A DNA stretch of 64,000 bases from B33-G16 sp964611035 (GCA_964611035.1 CAZSWT010000005.1:28441-92440); one strand, 5' to 3'; shown: positions 35,293 through 44,768, counted from the first letter of the stretch. Numbers and translations: made by a program. Notes: generated from the letters alone by a model not told the origin.

Positions 35293-37565
35293 TGATGGAT
35301 CAAAACACTGAAGAAGAGATAAATCTTCGTGATTACCTGTACGTGATTCAAAAACGCAGGTGGACAGTAATCACAGTTTTTGCTGTCATTGTAATCACAG
35401 TCGCTATCCTTACCTTTACTGCTACTCCAATATATGAGGCTACTGCTCGCCTGATTATCGATAAGGAAAATCCGAACGTGGTCTCCATTCAAGAGGTCAT
35501 GTCTGTTGATGCCTCCGGCAGCGACTATTATCAAACTCAATACAAGATTATTGAAAGCCGTACTGTGGCCCGGAAGGTCGTACGGCGTCTTAATTTGGAC
35601 AAAAGCGAGGAGTTTTTTCCCAAACCAAAAGATGACCTTATATCCAATTTGAAACGTTCTATTCAGGAGACTATTGCCTTCTGGAAAGATTCTATTACGT
35701 CTCTTCTGAGAACTGGAGACGAGTCAATACCTAAAACATTGGAGGGATTCGAGCGGGATTCTCCCTTAGTATCTGATTTTATCAAGAGGATAAAAGTGAG
35801 CCCTATTCGCAATAGCCGCCTTGTAGATGTTAGATTCGAGGGCAAAGACTCAGTGTTGGCCGCCAAGATCGTAAACACCCTTGCCGATGTTTATATTAGC
35901 CAAAACCTTGAAACAAAACTCAGGGCTGTCCAGGATGCGGTGAAATGGCTTCACAACCGGATCGAGGATGAACGCAAAAAAGTGGAGAAGGCCGAACAGG
36001 CCCTGCTTCGATATAAAGAAAAACATAGCATCATTACCGATTTTTCAAGCGATGTAGAAAATATCACGGCTCAGAAGCTCGCCCACCTTAACACCCAGGT
36101 CGTGGAAGCCGAATCAAACCGGGTTGAGGCAGAAACTCGTTACAAACAAGCCATGGTCTTAACAGGGACACCAGATATGCTGGATTCCATACCAGAGGTG
36201 TTGAATAACGAGTTGATTCGGCAGATCAAGTCAATGGAGGTTGAGTTGTTTAAGCGTATGTCGGAACTTTCCAAGAAGTATGGGCAGAAACACCCACGGA
36301 TGGTGGCCATAGAGTCTGAGCTGAATACCCTTCAAAAAAGAAGAACCCTGGAGGTGAGTCGGGTAATAAATTCCCTGAAAAACGAATACAAAGTGGCACT
36401 AGCCAAGGAGAATTCCTTGAAGGCTGCCCTTGCAAAACAGAAGAAGGAATCACTCGAACTGAATCAAAAGGCGATCCAGTATGGCGTTCTCAGGCGTGAG
36501 TCAGAAAGTGCCAGGTATATGTATGAGTTGTTGATCAAACGTTTTAAGGAGACTTCTCTGACCGAAGATATGAAGACAGGAAATATACGAATCGTTGATA
36601 GAGCAGAGGTACCAGAGTATCCGATAAAACCCAAGAAAAAACTTAATATACTCCTGGCTATTATAGTGAGCTTATTAACTGGAACAGGACTGGCCTTTTT
36701 TTTCGAGTACCTGGACAATACCATAAAGCTCCCTGAAGAAGTGGAGAAACACCTCAATATCCCCTTTCTCGGCTCAACTCCACTATTTTCTACAAAAAAC
36801 AAGTGGAATATAAGGGGTGATACTAGTCCGGAACTGGTTGCTTTTAATTACCCAAGATCCACTGCAAGCGAATTGTACCGCAATATCCGGACCAGCATCC
36901 TTTTCTCTTCTGCTGAGTCAGTACCCCAGGTAATCCTTATCACCGGTGTTGGACCGCAGGAGGGGAAAACAATTACTACAGCAAATTTGGCAGTCACTAT
37001 GGCGCAAGCCGACAGTAAGATCGTTATCCTCGATTGCGACATGCGCAGGGCCAATGTGCATAAGGTATTTGGTACGGCAAATGATCACGGGCTCTCAAAT
37101 TTCTTGGTGGGGAATAGTAATATGAGAGAAGCCATTGTCCATACTCGGATTTCCAATCTGGATGTTATCCCCTGTGGTCCTATCCCACCAAATCCGTCAG
37201 AACTGCTAGGATCGACTCGTATGACGACTTTGTTAAATTCACTCCGGAAGCATTATGCCCATATTCTCATCGATTCTCCCCCCTCTATAGCGGTAACCGA
37301 TGCGGTGGTCCTCTCAAAATCCGTAGATGGTGTGATCCTGGTTATTCGTGCAGGTTATACTGCAAAGGAGATTATAAAGAGTGGTATAGCACAATTTGGG
37401 GCCGTTGGAACCCATATTCTCGGTGCGGTCTTGAATGGAGCAGATATGAGCAGAGATAGGTACCATTATCAGTATTACTACTACTATTATGGTAAGGATG
37501 GAGACAGGAGAAAATGGTTCCGCAGAAAGAAAAAATCCAAGAACATTTATGGTGAGGGACCGTGA
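35292..37565 (+). CDS. wzc: Polysaccharide co-polymerase / bacterial tyrosine kinase (Wzc-like)
   Basis: This inner-membrane protein controls polymer length and export. The 757-aa chain has an N-terminal Wzz domain with two membrane helices (about residues 25-48 and 445-465), a long periplasmic coiled coil, then a cytoplasmic BY-kinase domain: Walker A GPQEGKT (about 554-560), Walker A' ILDCDMRRA (about 578-586) and Walker B-like ILIDSPPS. The C-terminus carries a tyrosine cluster (about 722-732; YHYQYYYYYYG), the usual autophosphorylation site. A TTG at 35289 is not needed. The cognate phosphatase gene that follows is broken. Confidence 0.9.
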   Translation: MMDQNTEEEINLRDYLYVIQKRRWTVITVFAVIVITVAILTFTATPIYEATARLIIDKENPNVVSIQEVMSVDASGSDYYQTQYKIIESRTVARKVVRRLNLDKSEEFFPKPKDDLISNLKRSIQETIAFWKDSITSLLRTGDESIPKTLEGFERDSPLVSDFIKRIKVSPIRNSRLVDVRFEGKDSVLAAKIVNTLADVYISQNLETKLRAVQDAVKWLHNRIEDERKKVEKAEQALLRYKEKHSIITDFSSDVENITAQKLAHLNTQVVEAESNRVEAETRYKQAMVLTGTPDMLDSIPEVLNNELIRQIKSMEVELFKRMSELSKKYGQKHPRMVAIESELNTLQKRRTLEVSRVINSLKNEYKVALAKENSLKAALAKQKKESLELNQKAIQYGVLRRESESARYMYELLIKRFKETSLTEDMKTGNIRIVDRAEVPEYPIKPKKKLNILLAIIVSLLTGTGLAFFFEYLDNTIKLPEEVEKHLNIPFLGSTPLFSTKNKWNIRGDTSPELVAFNYPRSTASELYRNIRTSILFSSAESVPQVILITGVGPQEGKTITTANLAVTMAQADSKIVILDCDMRRANVHKVFGTANDHGLSNFLVGNSNMREAIVHTRISNLDVIPCGPIPPNPSELLGSTRMTTLLNSLRKHYAHILIDSPPSIAVTDAVVLSKSVDGVILVIRAGYTAKEIIKSGIAQFGAVGTHILGAVLNGADMSRDRYHYQYYYYYYGKDGDRRKWFRRKKKSKNIYGEGP

Positions 37566-37568
37566 TCA

Positions 37569-38077
37569 TTGATAGACATCCATTGTCATATTCTCCCAGG
37601 CGTTGATGACGGTGCCAAGTCTATAGAAGAGAGTCTTCTTATGGCCAGAAGGCGGTCGAGGACGGCATCCATACTATCGTGGCCACACTTCCCACCCTCA
37701 ATGGAATCACCCCCATTATCTCTCACTCGGAACGAAATCTAGTAATACAGCACGACATAGACATTCTGTATGAACTTGTTTCCATGGGAGCATTGATTCA
37801 GGTGACGGCAATGAACATTACTGGAGATTTTGGAGGGATAGCCATGCAGTGCGCCGAGAGGTTGTTAAGACACCGACTGGTTCATGTGATTGCCAGCGAT
37901 GCGCGCTCTTCTAATAGTTGTCCACCGATCTTATCCCAGGCGGTTGAGGCCGCAGCAGAGATATTGAGAAGCTATGATGATGCGGAGCGAATGGTTAAAG
38001 AGGTCCCTGCTTTGATCCTTTCAGGGGATATGCCTGAAATCCCTGAACCAAAACGTGCAAAACGAGGGATATTTTAG
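37569..38077 (+). pseudogene. Broken CpsB/YwqE-type PHP tyrosine-phosphatase gene
   Basis: The frame from TTG 37569 reads IDIHCHILPGVDDGAKSIEE, the metal-binding start of CpsB-type phosphatases, which normally dephosphorylate the neighbouring BY-kinase. After LLMAR (about 37651) the family sequence continues only in another frame (KAVEDGIHTIVAT), so one base is lost near 37650-37655. The second frame then jumps from about family residue 45 to the GITPIISHSERN motif, missing roughly 60 residues. The later metal-ligand motif reads SDAR where the family has SDAH. Frameshift, internal deletion and ligand loss all point to a pseudogene, unless the single-base change is a sequencing error. Confidence 0.8.
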
Positions 38078-38112
38078 TAAAATCTCCTAGCACTTTTTTC
38101 TGGTAACAATCG

Positions 38113-39078
38113 TCAGGGATTTTTACCTGTCACTACAATAAGATCGAATACCGAAGGCCAATTCAAGGGTTTAAATGTTGTGTTACCTCCAAGACTCACT
38201 ACAATCATTTCTGCTTCATCCTTGAATTCTGGTGCAAAATATACTGTATTTCGTAAAAACTTGGATCGGGGAGCATAACTGATTGATTTGATGTCATAAC
38301 CTATCTTGTTAAGCTTTTTTGCCATCTTTTCAGCAGAATTTTTACTATCTCTACTGAGTACTTTGATCTTTAATTTCTGAATATATTTTTTAAATGCATT
38401 CGATTGAGATGAAGGGGTTTCTTTTTGTCTAGTTAGTATTTTCACGAGGGATTTGTTTTCATATTTAATCCTTTGGTTCTCACTTTTTAGATTTTTTATC
38501 TCCTCATTCAAGGCCTTATTTTCCTCTCTCAGCCTTGCAAGCTCATTCTGATTTTCCCCTCTTATCCCTGCAATCATGCTCTCGTTTTCATCTCGTATCC
38601 TTTCACTCTCACTTTTTAGATTTTTTATCTCCTCATTCAAGAGCTCATTTTCCTCTCTCAGCCTTGCAAGCTCATTCTGATTTTCCCCTCTTATCCCTGC
38701 AATCATGCTCTCGTTTTCATCTCGTATCCTTTCACTCTCACTTTTTAGATTTTTTATCTCCTCATTCAAGAGCTCATTTTCCTCTTTTATCTCTGCAATC
38801 TTGCTCTCATTTTCCTTTCTCACCCTTGCAATCTTGCTCTCATTTTCATCTATTATCCTTTGTTTCTCTTTTCCTAAGATATTTAAGATATCTATTTGTC
38901 TTTGGAGATTTACGTTCTCGGCTCTAACTTTCTCCATCTTATTCATCGTTTCATATTTAGACATTTTGAATTGTTTTCTTTCTTCTTTTGAACTACCATC
39001 TATATGTTCTAAGGTAGTACAGCCATGAATAAAAAACCCTAATTGCATGATGAGAACAATTATAAAGCCTCTGTACAT
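38113..39078 (-). CDS. Coiled-coil lipoprotein with tandem repeats and LytR_C-like domain
   Basis: The 321-aa protein starts at ATG 39078 behind a GGAGGAG site (a longer in-frame start at 39114 lacks one). The N-terminus looks like a lipoprotein signal ending HGC (Cys20), though His at -2 is unusual. Residues about 40-220 are a Glu/Lys/Asn-rich coiled coil containing two near-identical 43-residue units (ENELLNEEIKNLKSESERIR and onward) plus a partial third. The C-terminal region (about 235-321; IKVLSRDSKNSAEKMAKKL) resembles the LytR_C domain of envelope proteins. It is convergent with the exopolysaccharide cluster. Function unknown; probably an envelope spacer or scaffold. Confidence 0.65.
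   Translation of the reverse strand: MYRGFIIVLIMQLGFFIHGCTTLEHIDGSSKEERKQFKMSKYETMNKMEKVRAENVNLQRQIDILNILGKEKQRIIDENESKIARVRKENESKIAEIKEENELLNEEIKNLKSESERIRDENESMIAGIRGENQNELARLREENELLNEEIKNLKSESERIRDENESMIAGIRGENQNELARLREENKALNEEIKNLKSENQRIKYENKSLVKILTRQKETPSSQSNAFKKYIQKLKIKVLSRDSKNSAEKMAKKLNKIGYDIKSISYAPRSKFLRNTVYFAPEFKDEAEMIVVSLGGNTTFKPLNWPSVFDLIVVTGKNP
38487..38785. repeat. 129-bp in-frame tandem repeat within the coiled-coil gene
   Basis: The segment TTTTATCTCCTCATTCAA occurs with exact 129-bp spacing at about 38495, 38624 and 38753, and the sequence between copies is almost identical. The unit encodes 43 residues, so copy-number changes keep the frame. Such recent duplication is likely to vary between strains. 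Confidence 0.85.
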
Positions 39079-39355
39079 TTTCTCCTCCAGTTTAGAAAGT
39101 GCTATTGTATCCATCTCCTAACACTTGTACTATATTTTACCTATCAACAGGACAGGCGTCAAGAAATTAAGATTATTCTTTAAGGATTCCATTAAATTTC
39201 ATTAAAGACGTTCATGGTAGTTCTTATGAGGATTGGTGGATATAGTGGGATATATAGGCCATATACGCCAGGTTCTTTTCCCTTGACAAAGCAAGGGACA
39301 TCGGATAAAAGGTCAGCAATTCATTATTGATCAAAAGAGAACAAAAGAGGATCGT

Positions 39356-39991
39356 ATGGAGGCTGACGCGAAAAAGCCTGGCAGGCTTAAAATGGATGGA
39401 TGGATATTCTTCTTAGTAGGTTTAATTGCGGCCCTCATTGTTGGATGGATGGTATTTCCCCTTCTTCTTTACTCTGAAAAGAGTCAACCACTGATCTTTT
39501 CTCATGCCAGTCATGGCCCGGAATCGGATGCTGGATTGGACTGTGAGGAATGCCACTTTTTTTACGAAGATGGTACATTTTCTGGAATTCCTGGAATCAA
39601 AAAGTGTATGGAATGTCATGAAGATTCGGAGTCTCCACTATCTGAAAACTCAGAAGAGAAAAAGCTTTTTACTGATTATGTTGGGACAAAAAAAGAAATC
39701 CCCTGGCTCGTCTACGCACGCCAGCCAGATTGCGTATATTTTCCCCACATTGCCCATGTAAAGATGGCTGAGATTGAATGCAAGGTCTGCCATGGCGATT
39801 TTGCTACAAGAAAAATTCCACCTACATACAAGCTTAATAGATTAACCCGTTATAGTATCGATATATGGGGGAGAAATATTGCCGGATACAAAAAAAACAC
39901 ATGGGATACAATGAAAATGGATGATTGTGCTGACTGCCATAAGCGAAAAGGAAAGGAAAACAACAACGCCTGTTTTGTATGTCATAAATGA
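39356..39991 (+). CDS. qrcA: Membrane-anchored multiheme cytochrome c, QrcA-like
   Basis: This is the electron-accepting subunit of the Qrc menaquinone reductase, which in sulfate reducers takes electrons from periplasmic cytochromes. The 211-aa protein has one membrane helix (about residues 15-37) and five CxxCH haem sites (CEECH, CMECH, CKVCH, CADCH, CFVCH) in a periplasmic domain, with distal-ligand-type histidines such as FPHIAH. As I recall, the Desulfovibrio protein has six haem sites. The gene overlaps qrcB by four bases (ATGA). A related alternative is the cytochrome of alternative complex III, but gene order fits Qrc. Confidence 0.8.
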   Translation: MEADAKKPGRLKMDGWIFFLVGLIAALIVGWMVFPLLLYSEKSQPLIFSHASHGPESDAGLDCEECHFFYEDGTFSGIPGIKKCMECHEDSESPLSENSEEKKLFTDYVGTKKEIPWLVYARQPDCVYFPHIAHVKMAEIECKVCHGDFATRKIPPTYKLNRLTRYSIDIWGRNIAGYKKNTWDTMKMDDCADCHKRKGKENNNACFVCHK

Positions 39992-42393
39992 GGATAGACA
40001 AAATGGAATTTAATCGCAGGAATTTTATTAAGTTTGTCGCAGGAGGATTAGGGGGAACTATGTTATCCCCGCTCCCCTGGAAACTTATAGATGATATTGC
40101 AATATGGACTCAGAACTGGGCGTGGGTACCAGTGCCTGGGAGAGGAAAATTTTCGTATATAAAAACCGTCTGCACGCTTTGTCCCGGTGCATGCGGTATC
40201 CAGGTCAGAAAGGTTGGCAGCAGGGCAGTCAAAATAGAAGGCAGGAGTGAGTATCCAGTAAATCACGGAGCAATATGCCCCCTTGGCATGGCAGGTCTCC
40301 AGACTCTATACAATGAAGGAATCCGGTGGAAGGCACCAATGAAACGGGTGGGGCCACGGGGGTCAGAGAAATGGAAAGAAATATCCTGGGATGAAGCTCT
40401 CGATACATTGACTACCAGAATAAAAGGATTACGAGATAAAGGAGTACCAGAAGAATTGGCAGCTATTGATGGGAATCAGTCTCGATCTACAATGGCCCTT
40501 CTCATTAAAAGACTGCTCAGTTCTATTGGAAGCCCAAACTACCTGCGTATGCCACAAGAAGAAGATACCCATGCTATGGTTAATTTCCTTATGCAGGGAA
40601 TCAATAGTCCTTTAGCATTTGATCTGGAAAATACCGATTTTATTTTAAGCTTTGGCTGTGGCCTTTTAGATGGATGGGGCTTTCCTGGTAGTATGCTGAG
40701 TGTCTGGAGGCACTGGATCAGTGATGAGCAAAAAAAACATAAAACGCATGTGGTCCAGGTTGATCCACGAGCCTCAAATACCGCATCAAAGGCTGACATT
40801 TGGCTTGCCCCATTTCCAGGAACAGAGGCAGCCCTGGCCCTCGGAATAGCCCATGTCATTATCCAGGAAAAGCTATACAGCAAAGAATTTATCGAAAATC
40901 ATTGTTTTGGTTTCTATGATTGGTTTGATGAAAAGGGAGTGGAACATAAGGGATTTTCAGGAATTGTCTTAGGGAAGTATTCTCCCGCGAATGTAGAAAT
41001 AATCACAGGAATAAAGAGCCGAGTAATTATTGAGGTAGCCAGAAAGTTTGCCTCAGCTCATGCCCCTATTGCCCTTGCTGGAAGAGGGAAAGGAACACTT
41101 CCTGGCAGTTTGTATGAATTTATGGCGGTCTATGCACTTAATGCATTGAAAGGAAGAATAAATACCAAAGGAGGGACTCTCATAACCGATGATGTTCCTT
41201 TGGCCCCTTGGGCAGAGGTAGAATATGATTCAGTGGCCAACAATGGCCTTACAAAAGAAAGACTCGATCGTGCCGGAACTTCAAAATATCCGTTTACCAG
41301 GAGCCTAATACATAAGTTTACAGAGGCAATAAATGGTAACCAAAGTTCCCCTGTTGATACGCTTCTGTTGTGTTCTGCAAATCCTGTTTATACTATCCCT
41401 GATAACCAGAGTTTTATCCAGGCGCTGGCAAAGATACCCTTTATCGTGAGTTTGTCTCCATTTATGGATGAAACCTCTATGATGGCTGATATGATTCTGC
41501 CTGATCATAGCCATCTTGAAAAGATGATTGATATTATAAGGCCGACTGGGATTCAATATCCTCTCTATGCCCTTTCTCAGCCAGCAGTAAAACCATTGTA
41601 TAGCACGAGACACAGCGGGGATGTCATTATATCCCTGGCAAAGAGAATAGGCGGATCAGTTGCTGGCTCCTTTCAGTGGGCTAATTTTGAAGAGGCCGTA
41701 AAGGAGAGGGTCAGCGGGCTTTATGATGCAGGGAAAAGCAAGGTTTCGTGGGAAGATATTACAAAAAATGGATACTGGTATACCCCATCACATTCCTTTG
41801 GCGAATGGACAGATATATTTAAAACCCCAAGTAAAAAATTTGAATTTTTCTCCACTGAGATAGAATTGGCCCTTACGGCCTATTCAAAGGGAAAATCATT
41901 TGATGATACGTTATTAGATTTGGGCATACGCTCTAAGGGAGATGAGGTATATATGCCCCACTATGAAGAATTAAAATCAAGCGGAGATAAAAATCAATAT
42001 CCATTACTTCTTTTACCCATTGAATTTATAAACCTGGCAAGTGGATGGATAGGAAATCCACCATTCCTTAATAAAACACTCTTTGATCATCAGCTTACAA
42101 AAGATGATCTTTTTGTGGAGGTTAATCCAAAAACGGCATCTCAATATCGTCTAGCAGAGGGTTCAAGGGCGATATTACAATCTCCTAAGGGCGAGTTATC
42201 GGTGAGAATTCATCTTTTTGATGGGGCTATGCCTGGTGTTATCTTTGTCCCTTTTGGTCTTGGACATACTGCATATGATAAGTATCTTAAGGGAAAGGGC
42301 GTCAACCCTAATGAGATAATTGACCCAATTGAGGATCCTTTAAGTGGACAACCTGTGTGGTGGAATACGAGGGTTAAGGTAATCAAGGCATAA
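39988..42393 (+). CDS. qrcB: Molybdopterin-oxidoreductase-family subunit QrcB-like
   Basis: This is the large periplasm-facing subunit of Qrc. The 801-aa protein starts with a twin-arginine-type signal NRRNFIKFVAGG and has a [4Fe-4S] motif CTLCPGACGI with a fourth Cys in GAICPLGMAG (about residues 62-100). The rest follows the molybdopterin oxidoreductase fold, ending in a MopB-binding-type C-terminal domain. In Desulfovibrio the homologue is reported to lack molybdenum, so it may be structural. In-frame ATG 40003, with AGGA upstream, is an alternative start. It lies between the multiheme cytochrome and the iron-sulfur subunit. Confidence 0.85.
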   Translation: MRIDKMEFNRRNFIKFVAGGLGGTMLSPLPWKLIDDIAIWTQNWAWVPVPGRGKFSYIKTVCTLCPGACGIQVRKVGSRAVKIEGRSEYPVNHGAICPLGMAGLQTLYNEGIRWKAPMKRVGPRGSEKWKEISWDEALDTLTTRIKGLRDKGVPEELAAIDGNQSRSTMALLIKRLLSSIGSPNYLRMPQEEDTHAMVNFLMQGINSPLAFDLENTDFILSFGCGLLDGWGFPGSMLSVWRHWISDEQKKHKTHVVQVDPRASNTASKADIWLAPFPGTEAALALGIAHVIIQEKLYSKEFIENHCFGFYDWFDEKGVEHKGFSGIVLGKYSPANVEIITGIKSRVIIEVARKFASAHAPIALAGRGKGTLPGSLYEFMAVYALNALKGRINTKGGTLITDDVPLAPWAEVEYDSVANNGLTKERLDRAGTSKYPFTRSLIHKFTEAINGNQSSPVDTLLLCSANPVYTIPDNQSFIQALAKIPFIVSLSPFMDETSMMADMILPDHSHLEKMIDIIRPTGIQYPLYALSQPAVKPLYSTRHSGDVIISLAKRIGGSVAGSFQWANFEEAVKERVSGLYDAGKSKVSWEDITKNGYWYTPSHSFGEWTDIFKTPSKKFEFFSTEIELALTAYSKGKSFDDTLLDLGIRSKGDEVYMPHYEELKSSGDKNQYPLLLLPIEFINLASGWIGNPPFLNKTLFDHQLTKDDLFVEVNPKTASQYRLAEGSRAILQSPKGELSVRIHLFDGAMPGVIFVPFGLGHTAYDKYLKGKGVNPNEIIDPIEDPLSGQPVWWNTRVKVIKA

Positions 42394-42417
42394 CATTCCT
42401 TACGCAAAGAAAAGGCT

Positions 42418-43176
42418 ATGAAAAAGGAAGAGAACAGTAAAGGCAATAGATACGGGATGGTTATTGATTTAGATAAATGCACTGGCTGTGGTCTATGCAC
42501 TGTCGCCTGCGCCTCTGAAAATAATATTTCTGTATTGTATGATGAATCGGATAAGACAAGGAACATAGCCTGGCTTCAGATTTACATGGTAACGAATGGA
42601 AAAGAGTTTCCAGAAACTGAGGTCGTGTATATCCCCAGACCTTGTATGCAGTGTGATAATCCACCATGTGTGCCAGTGTGTCCGGCAACAGCAACCAGAA
42701 AAGATCCAAACACTGGAATAATAAGCCAGATCTATACACGGTGTATAGGTTGTAGATACTGTATGGCTGCATGTCCCTATCATGCAAGAGCTTTTAACTG
42801 GTTTGATCCCCTTTTCCCTGAAGGCATGGATAGATATCTCTCTCCAGAGGTTTCCCCAAGGATGAGAGGAGTGGTGGAAAAATGCACATTCTGCCACCAT
42901 AGGCTTATGAGGGCTAAGTCTAAGGCATATGCAGAGGGGAGAAGAGATCTGAAAGAGGATGAATATATTCCTGCCTGTGTAGAGGCCTGTCCCACAAAGG
43001 CTATAACCTTTGGTGACCTTAATAACTCTGAGCATACGATTTCTCAGCTTATCAAAAGTCCGCATGCCTTTAGATTGCTGGAGAGGCTCGGCACCAAACC
43101 CAAGGTATATTATATGAGCACGAAAAACTGGGTGAAGCGTATGGCAGACAATTATTTGACAGGGGAATTTAAATAA
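42418..43176 (+). CDS. qrcC: Four-cluster ferredoxin subunit QrcC-like
   Basis: This is the periplasmic iron-sulfur wire of the complex. The 252-aa protein has four Cys groups in DmsB/PsrB-like order: CTGCGLCTVAC (about residues 21-31), CMQCDNPPCVPVC (about 78-90), CIGCRYCMAAC (about 110-120) and CTFC with CVEAC (about 160 and 186). No signal peptide is present, so it probably travels with the Tat-exported QrcB. It lies 24 bp after qrcB and 43 bp before qrcD. Confidence 0.88.
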   Translation: MKKEENSKGNRYGMVIDLDKCTGCGLCTVACASENNISVLYDESDKTRNIAWLQIYMVTNGKEFPETEVVYIPRPCMQCDNPPCVPVCPATATRKDPNTGIISQIYTRCIGCRYCMAACPYHARAFNWFDPLFPEGMDRYLSPEVSPRMRGVVEKCTFCHHRLMRAKSKAYAEGRRDLKEDEYIPACVEACPTKAITFGDLNNSEHTISQLIKSPHAFRLLERLGTKPKVYYMSTKNWVKRMADNYLTGEFK

Positions 43177-43219
43177 TGTCAGTTGCACACAATAAAACCA
43201 ACAAAACAAAGGGATAGTT

Positions 43220-44518
43220 ATGGATTTGGCTTTAATCCCCAATGGTGTTCAAAGATGTTCATTAAAGAGATTTGTGCCATGGATGGTGCTATGGATTGCC
43301 CTTATTACCTGGGGTTTGGTGTCAGCCTTTTTATGTTTTTTTAAAGGACTGAACCAGACAAACATGAATCACTACTTTGCATTTGGTTTGTGGATTGTAT
43401 TTGATCTCTCCGTGATTGCCCTTGGTGCAGGTGCATTCTTTACAGGATTTTTAACCCACATCATTGGCGAAGTTTTTATTTATCCCTTTCGTGAAAATCT
43501 GAAGGCTGTTGTTAACGCAGCTGTTGTTATCGGTTTCATCTGTTACTCGTCTGCCATTGCAATGCTTGGGGTAGATATCGGGCAACCATTACGAGGGTGG
43601 TTTATTTTCTGGCATGCCAATGTCCATTCGATGTTGACCGAGGTCTCTTTTTGTATCACTGCATATCTTGGTGTGCTGACCATTGAATATCTCCCTTTGA
43701 TATTTTCCAATAGAAAACTAAAGGAGATACCCGAGATTGATATCTTTGGTAATACCCTGCATCATATAATAGCCCTGTTTGCTGCTGCAGGAACATTTCT
43801 TTCTTTCTTTCATCAAGGCTCACTGGGGGGAATGTTTGGAGTGCTGTTTGGTCGCCCTTTTGCCTTTAGAGAGGGCTTTTTTATATGGCCGTGGACCTTC
43901 TTCTTATTCATCCATTCCTCCATTGCAGCAGGCCCGTCCTTTACCTTACTCTGCGTATGGATCGCCCAGAAGGCCACCAAAAAAGAATTGATAAAAAGGA
44001 GTGTTTTTAACTTGTTAGCCAAGATTTCAGGCTGGCTTCTTGCCACCTATATCGTTCTCAAGATCGTGGACACGATTGCCTGGGCCTATGGGGTTGTCCC
44101 CCGGGCTGGGATGTCATTTATGGATTTTTATCATGGACCCTATGGAATCTGGCTTATTATTGCCGAGATCGGGATTTTTGGCATTATTCCGGCAATTATT
44201 CTAATAACCCCAAAGTTCAGAGAGAGAAATGACCTTCTTATTATAGGTGCCCTGATGAATGTTATCGGTATTGTAATTAACAGGTTTGTGTTTAGTGTCC
44301 AGACCCTTGCCATACCAGTTATGCCATTTGACAAGTTTATGAGTTATTTTCCAACGTGGCAGGAGTGGGGAATTGCAATAGGATCCGTTGGCTATGGAAT
44401 ACTTTTATTTTCGCTGTCTTATAGATATTTACCCATGTTTCCGCAAGAGGTAGAAATGAACCCAGTCGAGGTTCTTGGTAAGGTGGTAACGGATTCTGGG
44501 ATTATCAAAAGGAGCTGA
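43220..44518 (+). CDS. qrcD: NrfD/PsrC-family quinone-interacting membrane subunit QrcD-like
   Basis: This is the integral membrane subunit that should reduce menaquinone. The 432-aa protein has about ten membrane helices of the NrfD/PsrC family (opening WMVLWIALITWGLVSAFLCF; later FCITAYLGVLTIEYLPLIF and FLSFFHQGSLGGMFGV). Gene order cytochrome-MopB-FeS-NrfD matches qrcABCD. It is followed after a single base by a 62-aa membrane ORF. Confidence 0.88.
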   Translation: MDLALIPNGVQRCSLKRFVPWMVLWIALITWGLVSAFLCFFKGLNQTNMNHYFAFGLWIVFDLSVIALGAGAFFTGFLTHIIGEVFIYPFRENLKAVVNAAVVIGFICYSSAIAMLGVDIGQPLRGWFIFWHANVHSMLTEVSFCITAYLGVLTIEYLPLIFSNRKLKEIPEIDIFGNTLHHIIALFAAAGTFLSFFHQGSLGGMFGVLFGRPFAFREGFFIWPWTFFLFIHSSIAAGPSFTLLCVWIAQKATKKELIKRSVFNLLAKISGWLLATYIVLKIVDTIAWAYGVVPRAGMSFMDFYHGPYGIWLIIAEIGIFGIIPAIILITPKFRERNDLLIIGALMNVIGIVINRFVFSVQTLAIPVMPFDKFMSYFPTWQEWGIAIGSVGYGILLFSLSYRYLPMFPQEVEMNPVEVLGKVVTDSGIIKRS

Positions 44519-44519
44519 T

Positions 44520-44708
44520 ATGTTCCCTTTTTGTTTTGAGTGGGCGTGGGATGTTGGACATCTTATATTTATGGGGCTTCTTTATGGTGTCCTTGGCGCC
44601 ATCTCTTTGGGCTTACTCTATGCCTTTGTAATGACATGGCTCAAGATTACGGGACGGGATAAGCTATTTGAGCGCTTGTGGGTGAGATTCCCGATTACTC
44701 TCTGGTAA
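44520..44708 (+). CDS. 62-aa membrane protein directly after qrcD
   Basis: The ATG lies one base after the qrcD stop, with AAAGGAG 5 nt upstream inside qrcD, so translation and coupling are credible. The protein has a hydrophilic start with CFEWAWDVGH, one long hydrophobic helix (about residues 15-43; MGLLYGVLGAISLGLLYAF) and a basic C-terminal end (KITGRDKLFERLW). I recognise no family. The tight linkage suggests an accessory subunit of the Qrc-like complex, which as described has only four subunits. Confidence 0.7.
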   Translation: MFPFCFEWAWDVGHLIFMGLLYGVLGAISLGLLYAFVMTWLKITGRDKLFERLWVRFPITLW

Positions 44709-44768
44709 ATACTATAAGTACCTGACTTCTATTATCTCAATAGTCACAGAACTACACATACGTTTTTT

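Noticed and set aside
35289..35294. TTG start for wzc
   Set aside because: ATG 35292 overlaps the wza stop and is the natural coupled start.
38535..38927. 130-aa plus-strand ORF over the coiled-coil gene
   Set aside because: It is the antisense shadow of the in-frame 129-bp tandem repeat; the minus-strand frame has a good ribosome site, signal and domain.
42493..43242. 249-aa minus-strand ORF opposite qrcC
   Set aside because: Shadow of a Cys-rich ferredoxin gene with clear motifs on the plus strand.
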